Shown here: in pieces, positions 41,988 through 49,347 of the stretch
Layout of the letters: every line of letters starts with the position of its first letter
Position numbering within the stretch: the first letter of the stretch is position 1
NCBI GenBank assembly: GCA_900541835.1
Contig: UQLL01000012.1
Span: forward strand, 1-64,000
Origin: an uncultured Porphyromonadaceae bacterium
GTDB lineage: Bacteria; Bacteroidota; Bacteroidia; Bacteroidales; Muribaculaceae
Length of the DNA stretch: 64,000 nucleotides
Direction: 5' to 3'
Notes under the pieces: model-generated
Told to the model about the DNA's origin: nothing
Database searches by the model: none
What the model saw: the letters and a program-made list of their open reading frames with translations, nothing else
Translations under genes and position numbers: made by a program

Positions 41988-42872
41988 CTAAAAGAACTTA
42001 GTTTCCTTGCCTTCGAGGGATGACAGGACGGCGTTGGCCAGGGAGCTGGCTCCGAGGCGGAAGAGTTCGGGAGTGAGCCATTCGTCGCCGAGCACCTCCT
42101 TGACCACTGCGTAGTAGTAGAGGGCATCCTCGGTAGTGCGGACACCGCCGGCAGCCTTGAAGCCGACGCGGCGGCCCGTCTTCTCGTAATACTCCTTGAT
42201 GCACAGGCACATGGTGTATGCGGCCTCCAGGCTGGCGCCGTCGTAGATCTTTCCCGTGGATGTCTTGATAAAGTCGGCGTCGGAGTAGAGGGCGAGCAGG
42301 GATGCTTTCTTTATGTTGGCGGCTGTGCGGAGGGCGCCGGTCTCGAGGATGACCTTGAGGTGGGCGCCGGAGCGCTTGATGGTGTCCTTGACCTCGATGA
42401 TCTCGTCGCAGAGGTCCTCGTATAGACCGTCGGCGAAGAGACCGAGATTCATCACGATGTCGACCTCCTGCGCGCCGTTGCTGACAGCCAGGGCGGCGTC
42501 GGCCACCTTGACGGCCGGGAAAGTCTGGCCGGAGGGGAATCCGCCGGCGACCACGCAGGTGCGCACGCCGGTGACGTCGAGGTGTGTCGATACTACGTCG
42601 GCGAAGTTGGAGTAGACGCAGATGGCGGCCACGTGATTGTATTGGGGGTACTGGTCGTGAAAGTCGTTGACACGCTGCGTGAAGCGGGTCACTGAAGCCG
42701 GGGTGTCCTCGGTGCTGAGCGTAGTGAGGTCGATGCAGCCCAGCAGGAAGTTGTAGACCTCGGGAGAGGCCAGCTCGTGTGCTTTCTCTATGATCTTGGC
42801 CACCTCGGCGCGCACCAGCTCGTCGCTTTCGGGCACCTGGCTCTTGGCCAGAACTTCGTTGTATCTATCCAT
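41988..42872 (-). CDS. deoC: Deoxyribose-phosphate aldolase
   Basis: 294 aa, longer than the 220-aa short class and like the 250-300-aa class. TIM barrel with VAAICVYSNFA (about 81-91), VVAGGFPSGQ (107-116), EVDIVMNLG (136-144), LKVILETGAL (172-181), FIKTSTGK where Lys203 forms the Schiff base, and VGFKAAGGVRT. It splits deoxyribose-5-phosphate into acetaldehyde and glyceraldehyde-3-phosphate, the last step of deoxynucleoside use. Its placement directly upstream of secreted nucleases and a TonB receptor suggests use of imported DNA-derived deoxyribose. Confidence 0.94.
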   Translation of the reverse strand: MDRYNEVLAKSQVPESDELVRAEVAKIIEKAHELASPEVYNFLLGCIDLTTLSTEDTPASVTRFTQRVNDFHDQYPQYNHVAAICVYSNFADVVSTHLDVTGVRTCVVAGGFPSGQTFPAVKVADAALAVSNGAQEVDIVMNLGLFADGLYEDLCDEIIEVKDTIKRSGAHLKVILETGALRTAANIKKASLLALYSDADFIKTSTGKIYDGASLEAAYTMCLCIKEYYEKTGRRVGFKAAGGVRTTEDALYYYAVVKEVLGDEWLTPELFRLGASSLANAVLSSLEGKETKFF

Positions 42873-42971
42873 GTCTATAAAAGGTTTTAAGTGTCAGCGC
42901 AAGACGGCGCGACGGCAGACCTTCGGGACGGTGCCGCCACGGCGCTATACCCTTATAACACTTTAGGGCGA

Positions 42972-42979
42972 CAAAGTTA
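42972..42979 (-). promoter_or_regulatory. deoC promoter -7 box
   Basis: TAACTTTG on the minus strand, about 100 nt upstream of the ATG. Confidence 0.7.
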
Positions 42980-43211
42980 CGAAAATTTCCCTAAAAATTC
43001 CCGTTCGAACTGTTAAAACCACATATATATGTTGTAAAACATGTTTTTCGCCCTCCACGCCCCTGCACCAAGACATATTCGGGCCTAACGCGCCCCATCT
43101 TGGAGAGGCGGTTTTCGGCCCCTTAGGAGAACCGGTGATACAGCCCTACCGCGAAGCGGTCACCGCCGCGGCGCCTTCAACAGGGTCGAATACATAAAAA
43201 AGGTTAAATTT
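42980..43211. other. Intergenic region between deoC and tRNA-Thr
   Basis: A/T-rich near 42995-43050, with a short palindrome AAAACATGTTTT (43036-43047). No gene is supported. Confidence 0.4.
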
Positions 43212-43243
43212 TTTGGCCGGGTCGAAAAAAGGTTGTACCTTTG
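43212..43243 (+). promoter_or_regulatory. tRNA-Thr promoter
   Basis: TTTG at 43212-43215 and TACCTTTG at 43236-43243 with a 20-nt gap, a full consensus. The precursor leader has GGGTAAG (43249-43255) able to pair with CTTACCC (43338-43344) just before the tRNA. Confidence 0.85.
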
Positions 43244-43348
43244 CACCCGGGTAAGTGCCACGCGACGAGCTCCCCGCGAATCCCCCAGGTCTTGACCGAA
43301 GCAAGGGTAACGGGTTGAGCATGTGTGATGTGGAGAGCTTACCCACCT

Positions 43349-43422
43349 GCCTCTTTAGCTCAGTTGGCCAGAGCACGTGATTTGTAATCTCGGGGTCGTT
43401 GGTTCGAATCCGACAAGAGGCT
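43349..43422 (+). tRNA. tRNA-Thr (anticodon UGU)
   Basis: A 74-nt cloverleaf: acceptor GCCTCTT/AAGAGGC, D arm GCTCAGTTGGCCAGAGC, anticodon loop TTTGTAA (TGT), T loop GGTTCGAATCC. The anticodon stem has one T-T mismatch (CGTGA/TCTCG). CCA is not encoded. Confidence 0.93.
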
Positions 43423-43440
43423 CCCCCACCACCAACCCCC

Positions 43441-43496
43441 GAAGGCAGAGAGTCCAATTTCCCCCTATCCCCCCGGACCTCTGCCTTCTTTTTTTG
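43441..43496 (+). terminator. tRNA-Thr terminator
   Basis: GAAGGCAGAG.GTCC pairs with GGAC.TCTGCCTTC, followed by seven T residues; pyrimidine-rich loop. Confidence 0.9.
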
Positions 43497-43502
43497 TATC
43501 CT

Positions 43503-43531
43503 GTAGGAACGCACGACCCGTGCGCCCCTAC
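43503..43531. repeat. REP-like palindrome with GTAG at both ends
   Basis: GTAGGAACGCACGACC, then CGTGCGCCCCTAC: a double-headed member, directly after the tRNA-Thr terminator. Confidence 0.75.
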
Positions 43532-43562
43532 ACTCGTAAAATGCCCCATATTAATCATTTTT

Positions 43563-43883
43563 ATGCCATTCTCTATTCTCAACATATCCTTTTTTGCCGC
43601 CGAAGCCGACGTGCCGACGCTTCTGCGAGCGCTGAAGAGCTGCGTGGCTCCCGCCCTGGACAGCGTGGAGCACTCCTGGCTTAGGCTCGAAAAGATCCAG
43701 GGGCAGACGCCCGGACCCGACGAGCCGCGGAGCGTCGCCCTCCAGTTACGGTTTGCCGACGCTGACGCGATGGGGGCCTTCCGCGCCAGCCTGCTGGACG
43801 AAGCCGTGGAGAGGCTGCACCAGGTGCTGCCCCCGGACCGCTGCATGGTGTTCCAGACTGAACTCTCACAGATAGATCTCTGA
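43563..43883 (+). CDS. DUF4286-family protein
   Basis: 106 aa from the ATG at 43563. It resembles the short ferredoxin-like alpha/beta DUF4286 proteins of Bacteroidetes (MPFSILNISFFA opening, a central LRFADADAMGAFRASLLDEAVERLHQ helix). Biochemical role unknown. Its stop codon shares one nucleotide with the ruvC start (TGATG), so the two are translationally coupled, as commonly seen in this phylum. Confidence 0.75.
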   Translation: MPFSILNISFFAAEADVPTLLRALKSCVAPALDSVEHSWLRLEKIQGQTPGPDEPRSVALQLRFADADAMGAFRASLLDEAVERLHQVLPPDRCMVFQTELSQIDL

Positions 43884-44461
43884 TGGAAGAGGCGGTAAGG
43901 AAGTACGAGCGCATAATCATGGGCATCGACCCGGGCACTAACGTCATGGGCTACGGCGTGCTGGGCGTCAACGGCAAGACGCCCGAGCTGGTGGTGATGG
44001 GCGTCATCAAGCTGAACCGCATCGGCGACCACTACATGCGCCTGCGCCGCATATACGAGCGGGTGCTGGGGCTGGTGGAGCAGTACGTGCCCGACGAGCT
44101 GAGCATCGAGGCGCCGTTCTGCGGCAAGAACGTGCAGTCGATGCTGAAGCTGGGACGCGCCCAGGGTGTGGCTATGGCGGCCGCGCTGAGCCGACAGGTG
44201 CCTATACACGAATACCCGCCGACGAGCATCAAGCAGTCGGTGACGGGCCGAGGCTCGGCCACCAAGGAACAGGTGGCCGAAATGCTGAGGCACATCCTGC
44301 ACATTCCCCGCGAACAGATGCCTCACCTGCTCGACGCCACGGACGCGCTGGCGGCTGCCCTGACGCATTTCTACGAGAGCAGCAGGCCGGCCGTGGCCAA
44401 GGGTCCGAAGAGCTGGGCAAGCTTCCTGGCTCAGAATCCAGGCCGCATAGTAAAGAGATGA
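43883..44461 (+). CDS. ruvC: Holliday junction resolvase RuvC
   Basis: 192 aa. RNase H-like fold with the four acidic positions: GIDPGT (Asp16), SIEAPF (Glu), and LLDATDALAAAL (two Asp). GRGSATKEQVAEML and GRAQGVAMAAAL are also typical. It cuts four-way junctions together with RuvAB, which are not in the window. The first nine residues before GIDPGT are longer than in E. coli; a Met at residue 13 is a possible but less likely start. Overlaps DUF4286 by 1 nt. Confidence 0.95.
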   Translation: MEEAVRKYERIIMGIDPGTNVMGYGVLGVNGKTPELVVMGVIKLNRIGDHYMRLRRIYERVLGLVEQYVPDELSIEAPFCGKNVQSMLKLGRAQGVAMAAALSRQVPIHEYPPTSIKQSVTGRGSATKEQVAEMLRHILHIPREQMPHLLDATDALAAALTHFYESSRPAVAKGPKSWASFLAQNPGRIVKR

Positions 44462-44492
44462 GAATGGTATCTTACCAGGCAGTTCAGGCAAG

Positions 44493-45572
44493 TCAGGAGA
44501 GGAGGTCGCAGGCTATGTCGAGGGCGGCGCGGATATCGGCGGTGGAGGCGGGAACATCGAGCACCGGCTGGCCAGGCGCGGGAAGGAGGACGAAGAGGGG
44601 GTGGCCAGCGATGGCGTTCTTCTTGTCGTGGGCCATTAAGTCCACGAGGGTGTCGAAGCCCTTGCAGCCGAGGGGGTAGGGCGGAAAGACTTCGCGGACA
44701 GAGGCGACTACGGAGTAGAGAGTCGAGTGTCGCGTGTTGCAGGAACTCACGGCCCGTGCTTCCGAAAATTTCAGGGTTGAGAGGGCGAGAGCGGCGACAA
44801 GCCCGATGGCGACGGCGTGGCCATGCGAGATGGGACGGCCGTTGGCGTTGCCGTAGCTCTCGATGGCGTGACCGAAGGTGTGCCCGAGGTTTAGCTGTCG
44901 GCGCAGGCCCTGGTCGTGGGGATCCTGCCCCACAATTTTTTGCTTGAAACGTGCGCAACCGAGCACGAGTTCGAGGGGAAAAGGGTCCTGGTCGCCGTCT
45001 GCGAGGTGCTGGCCGGCCAGCAGGGCCTGGCGGGTCTGGTCGGGGCCCTGCAGAAGTGCGGTCTTGAGGATTTCGCCGTAGCCGGAGGCGAGCTGCTCGT
45101 ATGGGAGGGTGCGCCACAGCTCCGGCACGAGCACGACGGCGCGTGGCTGGTGGAAAGCACCGATCTCGTTCTTGATGCCGGCGAAGTTGATGGCGGTCTT
45201 GCCGCCGATGGCTGCGTCTACGGCGCCGAGCAGGGTGGTGGGGATGTTGGCCGTCGGGACTCCGCGCTTGAAGCAAGCGGCGGCAAATCCGGCCATGTCG
45301 GTGATTGAGCCGCCGCCCAGGGCCACCACCAGGGAACTGCGTGTGGCACCACGCTCTCCAAGCCATTGCCAGACGCGCTCCACATGAGCCGGGGTCTTGC
45401 ACTCCTCGCCGCCTTCACAGTTGAGAGTTGAGAGTTGAGAGCTGAAAGAAAACTGAGAACCAAGAGCGGAGAGACGAGAGTCGACTACGGTCAAAAGCTG
45501 GCCGTTGCCGCTGAAGGGCCTCAGCTTCTGCAGCGCCTCGGAGAGGCTTTCGGCGGTGAGGACCTGTGTCAT
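44493..45572 (-). CDS. aroB: 3-dehydroquinate synthase with repeat-derived inserts
   Basis: 359 aa. Motifs are VVALGGGSITDMAGFAAACFKRG (about 81-103), IPTTLLGAVDAAIGGKTAINF (109-129), KNEIGAFHQP, ELASGYGEILK-type YGEILKTALL and LNLGHTFGHAIES with zinc-binding His. It converts DAHP to dehydroquinate. Two segments look foreign: residues about 33-55 (SALGSQFSFSSQLSTLNCEG), coded by TTGAGAG heptads, and about 268-285 (EARAVSSCNTRHSTLYS), coded by a palindrome plus heptads. Both lie in surface loops rather than motifs, so activity is plausible. Starts 4 bp inside the HAD gene end. Confidence 0.92.
   Translation of the reverse strand: MTQVLTAESLSEALQKLRPFSGNGQLLTVVDSRLSALGSQFSFSSQLSTLNCEGGEECKTPAHVERVWQWLGERGATRSSLVVALGGGSITDMAGFAAACFKRGVPTANIPTTLLGAVDAAIGGKTAINFAGIKNEIGAFHQPRAVVLVPELWRTLPYEQLASGYGEILKTALLQGPDQTRQALLAGQHLADGDQDPFPLELVLGCARFKQKIVGQDPHDQGLRRQLNLGHTFGHAIESYGNANGRPISHGHAVAIGLVAALALSTLKFSEARAVSSCNTRHSTLYSVVASVREVFPPYPLGCKGFDTLVDLMAHDKKNAIAGHPLFVLLPAPGQPVLDVPASTADIRAALDIACDLLS
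44742..44763 (-). repeat. REP-like palindrome inside aroB
   Basis: GGAACTCACGGCC, CGTGCTTCC with the family tail CCGAAAA. It lies next to AGAGTCG/AGTGTCG heptads at about 44718-44735. It is in-frame and codes EARAVSS. Confidence 0.65.
45421..45486. repeat. TTGAGAG heptad run inside aroB
   Basis: Three perfect TTGAGAG units (45421-45441) followed by diverged units (CTGAAAG, AGAGCGG, AGAGACG, AGAGTCG). In the aroB frame it gives a Ser/Gln/Leu-rich loop. Confidence 0.8.
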
Positions 45573-46306
45573 TGGCGTGCGATGTGGAGAAGAGCGGGGA
45601 GGGCGTCGGCGCAGGCGTCCATGGACGGAAAGACGATATGCGCTCCGGCAGAGGAGAGTCTGTCGGCGGGGATGGGCCCGGAGGCGACGGCGATGACGAA
45701 ACATCCGGCCTTGGCTCCGGCCTGGATGCCGAGGGGTGCGTTCTCGACGACAATTGCCTGCCAGGGCTCGCATTGGGCCTTTTGCAACCCCTTGAGGTAT
45801 GGTTCGGGGTCGGGCTTGCCGTGGCGGACGTCGGCGGCGGTGACCATGCTGTCGGGGGTGAAGACGTCGGGATAGTCGTGCTGTAGGGCGTCGAGAAGTG
45901 ACGCCTGCCCGGAGCCGGTGACGAGGACGCGACGGAGGTTGAAAGCGCTCAACGCTCGGAGCATTCGGTCGGCCCCGGGCATGAGTGGACGTTGTTGGTG
46001 AGCGGCGAAGAGTTCGGTCTTGCGGGCGTAGAGGCGCTCGCACTCGTCGTCGGTGGCGTCGCGGCCGCGATACTTGCGCATAAGCAGGTGGATGGTGGCG
46101 CGGCCCGTCATGCCCTCGTAAAGGAAGAACTCATTGCGGGTGCAGCGCATGCCTATCTCGGAGGTCATCTGCATCCAGGCGTCGGCATGGCGCGGCATGG
46201 AGTCGTAGAGCACGCCGTCCATGTCGATGAGGGCGGCACGCGAATCGAGCCTACGCCCCGTCTGCGAGGCATAGGCGTCGAGCGCGGCGTTTATGTCGGT
46301 TACCAT
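45569..46306 (-). CDS. HAD-superfamily hydrolase, beta-phosphoglucomutase-like
   Basis: 245 aa from MVTDINAALD. Motif I IDMDGVLYDSM has nucleophile Asp28 and Asp30; motif II VLVTGSGQ; motif III KPDPEPYL; motif IV VVENAPLG. A helical cap lies between about 38 and 100. It acts on a small phosphorylated metabolite (sugar phosphate or nucleotide). Placed between a secreted endonuclease gene (1-nt overlap, TGATG) and aroB (4-nt overlap). A nucleotidase role is possible from the nuclease neighbour, but this is weak. Confidence 0.85.
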   Translation of the reverse strand: MVTDINAALDAYASQTGRRLDSRAALIDMDGVLYDSMPRHADAWMQMTSEIGMRCTRNEFFLYEGMTGRATIHLLMRKYRGRDATDDECERLYARKTELFAAHQQRPLMPGADRMLRALSAFNLRRVLVTGSGQASLLDALQHDYPDVFTPDSMVTAADVRHGKPDPEPYLKGLQKAQCEPWQAIVVENAPLGIQAGAKAGCFVIAVASGPIPADRLSSAGAHIVFPSMDACADALPALLHIARQ

Positions 46307-47949
46307 CAGGGCACGAAGATCTTGAGAGGCTTGGCCAGGCGGGGCGAGGAGAGGATATAGATGCCTCGGCTGAGGGGGAGCAGGGCTCCGGTGGCGATGT
46401 GGTCGACGCTGGCCACTGTGCGACCGGAGATGTCGGTGACAGTCAGCGAGTTGGCCTCGCCGCAGACTACGCGGATGCCTCCGCCGACGCACTCGACCTC
46501 GAAGGCGTCGGCCTCGATGACGGAGGCGGAGACGTCGCCGGCCTTGACGATGATGGCGTTGCTGGGCTCGGAGACATCGCTGCCCACGGCGTACTGCACG
46601 GTGTATGTCTCGTCGGCTCCGAAGTCGCGGTCGTCGAACTCGTAGTAGGGCACGGTGGTCATATATTTGCGCGTCTTCATCTCGCCATTGACCCGGTAGG
46701 TGCGATTCACGAGGTAGTAGTCGGGGGTTACGGGGGCGTCGGTCCAACGTGCGCGGTAGGCGGTCTCGGAGTGGATGTCGGCGGCGAGTGCGGTGACGGG
46801 GGCCAGGGTGGTCTTCTCCACGCCGGTGGCTTTCACTGTGACCTTCACCGGGGCCTCCAGGCCACCTCCGGCGAAGGTGAGCTGTGCCTGGGCGTCGCCG
46901 ATGTCGGCGCAGGCGAAAGTGGCGGTGAGAGTGGTGCCGGTGTTGGCCTGCGTGGCGCTTATGGTATTGGCCGAGAGCGAGAACTGGCTGTCACCGCTGA
47001 TGCTGACCGTCAGTGGAGCGGTGAGGTACTTGCCCTGGACAGGGATGGAGACAGCGCCGGAACGGCCCTGCATGATGTTGCCGATGGTGTAGACAGCGCC
47101 GTCGGCGGGGCTGGCGAGCTCGGGGTCGGAGGGCTGCTCGCCGCCGAGCGAGAATGGGAGCGTCTTCTTCGATCCCCATATGTACTCGCACAGCTCGGGC
47201 AGGTCGATGAACGGGTTGCGGTTCTTCTGGATGCCGTAGACGGCCTCGTTGCGGTTGCGCTCCTTGTCGCTGACGGGGTCCTGGGCATTCCATTCCAGCA
47301 GCATGTTCACGGCCCAGTCCCGGAACATGGGGTATTTCTGTCCCTCGTTGTACATCCAGGTGAAACGTGTGCCCCACTTCATGTCCTCGTAGCAGGTGAA
47401 CATATACATAAACACGCGAGCGAAGTCACCCTTGTACTCGTCGCAGGGCTCGTAGACGTTGCTGGAGCCTCCGCCGTAGCCGGAGGCGGGCTTGCCGACT
47501 ATGGTGACGCCGTTGGTCCACGTCACTGTGCCGACCTTGCCCAGCGGATAGTTGCTCTTGCGGCTGTTGGCCGTGGAGTTGCTGGGGTTGAGGTGGTGGA
47601 TGTCGTTGTAGGCGTCGTTCTTGGTGCCGTCCCACCAGGAGTTAGCCACGGAATGCTCTATGTTGAGGCCGCCGTGGCCCGAGGAGATGAGCACCAGCTC
47701 GGACGAGTACATGTCCCACCAATACTGCTTTCCGTCGACGACGCGGACGTCGGTCTTCTTGAAAGCATCCCAGGTGCGGTCGCCGTAGCTGATGTTGGTG
47801 TGCGAGCGAATGACGTCATGGGCAGCCGTCTTGAGGGCGGCCTGGTTCTTGCCCTCCAGCGAGTTGTAGTAGCCGGAGGGGTACTCGGCGCTGAGCTGCA
47901 AAGCGCAGGCCAGCGCCACTGTCAGGATTGAGAGTTTAGGGTACATCAT
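46306..47949 (-). CDS. Secreted endonuclease I, second copy
   Basis: 547 aa. Signal peptide to about residue 21 (LQLSA). The endonuclease I domain (about 25-255) has GLNIEHSVANSWW (catalytic His), DIHHLNPSNSTANSRKSNYPLG, CDEYKGDFARVFMYMF and NRNPFIDLPELCEYIWG. This is followed by a beta-sandwich region, an FN3-like part and a sorting-like end (DISGRTVASV, LSRGIYILSS). Architecture is the same as 33864-35558, but the sequences are well diverged, so it is an old duplication. It starts a minus-strand unit with the HAD gene and aroB. The predicted transcript start is only a few nucleotides before the ATG. Confidence 0.9.
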   Translation of the reverse strand: MMYPKLSILTVALACALQLSAEYPSGYYNSLEGKNQAALKTAAHDVIRSHTNISYGDRTWDAFKKTDVRVVDGKQYWWDMYSSELVLISSGHGGLNIEHSVANSWWDGTKNDAYNDIHHLNPSNSTANSRKSNYPLGKVGTVTWTNGVTIVGKPASGYGGGSSNVYEPCDEYKGDFARVFMYMFTCYEDMKWGTRFTWMYNEGQKYPMFRDWAVNMLLEWNAQDPVSDKERNRNEAVYGIQKNRNPFIDLPELCEYIWGSKKTLPFSLGGEQPSDPELASPADGAVYTIGNIMQGRSGAVSIPVQGKYLTAPLTVSISGDSQFSLSANTISATQANTGTTLTATFACADIGDAQAQLTFAGGGLEAPVKVTVKATGVEKTTLAPVTALAADIHSETAYRARWTDAPVTPDYYLVNRTYRVNGEMKTRKYMTTVPYYEFDDRDFGADETYTVQYAVGSDVSEPSNAIIVKAGDVSASVIEADAFEVECVGGGIRVVCGEANSLTVTDISGRTVASVDHIATGALLPLSRGIYILSSPRLAKPLKIFVP

Positions 47950-47959
47950 GATTGGGGTG

Positions 47960-47967
47960 CAAAGTTA
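47960..47967 (-). promoter_or_regulatory. Promoter -7 box of the endonuclease-HAD-aroB unit
   Basis: TAACTTTG on the minus strand only 10 nt from the ATG, implying a nearly leaderless mRNA. Confidence 0.65.
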
Positions 47968-48102
47968 CGAAAAAACTCCCTACCACAACTCCCCTGTCAG
48001 AAAAAATTCCAAAATTCTCCGCCTGCGGGTGACAATTTAGCGTACGCAGAGATGCAGGTGCGCGTACGGCAACGGCTCCGGGAGAGCGAAATGCGAGGCG
48101 CG

Positions 48103-48134
48103 TTTGCCCGGTTGCGGATTTTTTAGTAGCTTTG
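48103..48134 (+). promoter_or_regulatory. murG promoter
   Basis: TTTG at 48103-48106 and TAGCTTTG at 48127-48134 with a 20-nt gap: full consensus. Leader about 25 nt. Confidence 0.85.
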
Positions 48135-48166
48135 CACCCGGCTATATATGTACGTATAGAAGCAGA

Positions 48167-49273
48167 ATGGAACCGACAAGGATAATCATCAGCGGCGGCG
48201 GCACCGGAGGGCATATCTTCCCGGCGCTCGCCATCGCCAACGCCATAAAACGACTCCGCCCGGACGCGCAGATACAGTTCGTGGGGGCATTGGGCCGCAT
48301 GGAAATGGAACGTGTGCCGGCGGCCGGCTACGACATCATGGGCCTGCCCGTGGCAGGATTCGACCGCAAGCGCCTGTGGCGCAATTTCGCCGTGCTGCTC
48401 AAGCTGCGTCGCTCGCTGCGCATGGCGCGGCGCCTGGTGCGCGACTTCCGCCCCGACCTGGCAATCGGAGTGGGCGGTTACGCCTCCGGACCCATGCTCA
48501 AGGCCGCCCAGCGTGCCGGGGTTCCAACCCTGCTACAGGAACAGAACTCGTACGCCGGGGTCACCAACAAGCTGCTGGCAAAAAGGGCCGACGCCATCTG
48601 CGTGGCCTACCCGGAAATGGAGCGTTTCTTCCCGGCCGACAAGATCACCCTCACCGGCAATCCCGTCCGCGCCGAGGTGGCGGCCGAGCGGAACGCCACC
48701 AAGGCACGCGAGAGCTTCGGCCTCGACGCCGACCGCAAGACGCTGCTGGTGGTGGGCGGCAGCCTCGGCGCACGCACCCTCAACGAGTCGATGTGCTCGG
48801 GCCTGGACCGCCTGCAGTCGGCAGGAGTACAGCTGATCTGGCAGACGGGCAAGGTGGAGGCCGACCGATGGCAGAAGTGCGGCAAGGGCCGCAAGGGCCT
48901 GGTGGTGACGCCATTCATCGCCGACATGGCCAACGCTTACGCAGCCGCCGACCTGGTGGTGAGCCGCGCCGGAGCGGGCGCCATCAGCGAGATCGAGCTG
49001 CTCGGCAAGCCGTCGGTACTGGTACCCAGCCCCAACGTGGCCGAAGACCACCAGACCAAGAACGCCCTGGCACTCTCTACCCGGAACGCGGCCGTGCTCG
49101 TGCCAGATGCCGAGGCCCGCGAGAAGCTCGCAGACACCGTACTCGCCCTGCTCGCAGAACCCGGCAGACTGAGGGCCATGGGAGAGGCCGCAGCCGCCCT
49201 GGCCCAGCGCGACAGCGACCTCAGAATCGCCAGAATGGCCATAGGCCTCATAAAGCCGAGAGCCAAGAGCTGA
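48167..49273 (+). CDS. murG: UDP-GlcNAc transferase MurG
   Basis: 368 aa from the ATG at 48167; the frame upstream crosses the promoter. GT28 fold with ISGGGTGGHIFPALAIANA (about 7-25), the LLQEQNSYAGVTNKLLA segment, GGSLGARTLNE (about 198-208) and the donor site VVSRAGAGAISEIELLGKPSVLVP. It adds GlcNAc to lipid I to form lipid II at the inner membrane. It starts the visible part of the division and cell-wall cluster and has its own promoter, so upstream mur/fts genes are elsewhere. The 3' end contains an AGAG heptad and palindromes follow. Confidence 0.95.
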   Translation: MEPTRIIISGGGTGGHIFPALAIANAIKRLRPDAQIQFVGALGRMEMERVPAAGYDIMGLPVAGFDRKRLWRNFAVLLKLRRSLRMARRLVRDFRPDLAIGVGGYASGPMLKAAQRAGVPTLLQEQNSYAGVTNKLLAKRADAICVAYPEMERFFPADKITLTGNPVRAEVAAERNATKARESFGLDADRKTLLVVGGSLGARTLNESMCSGLDRLQSAGVQLIWQTGKVEADRWQKCGKGRKGLVVTPFIADMANAYAAADLVVSRAGAGAISEIELLGKPSVLVPSPNVAEDHQTKNALALSTRNAAVLVPDAEAREKLADTVLALLAEPGRLRAMGEAAAALAQRDSDLRIARMAIGLIKPRAKS

Positions 49274-49278
49274 AAGAT

Positions 49279-49334
49279 GTAAGGGCGCACGGCCCGTGCG
49301 TCCGTGAAATGTAGGGATGCACCCCGGTGCATCC
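49279..49334 (+). repeat. Two tandem REP-like palindromes in the murG-murC spacer
   Basis: 49279-49303 (GTAAGGGCGCACGGCC, CGTGCGTCC) and 49311-49334 (GTAGGGATGCACC, CC, GGTGCATCC), same orientation. They fill most of the 74-bp gap inside the division cluster and may tune murC expression. Confidence 0.85.
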
Positions 49335-49347
49335 GCAACTGTCGAAA

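Noticed and set aside
46399..47931. A 510-residue open frame on plus opposite the second endonuclease
   Set aside because: Same shadow effect; composition is low-complexity and the minus strand has complete endonuclease I motifs and a signal peptide.
49327..49347. GTG start for murC giving MHPQLSK
   Set aside because: These codons lie in a palindrome and precede a good ATG at 49348 that begins the conserved Rossmann motif.
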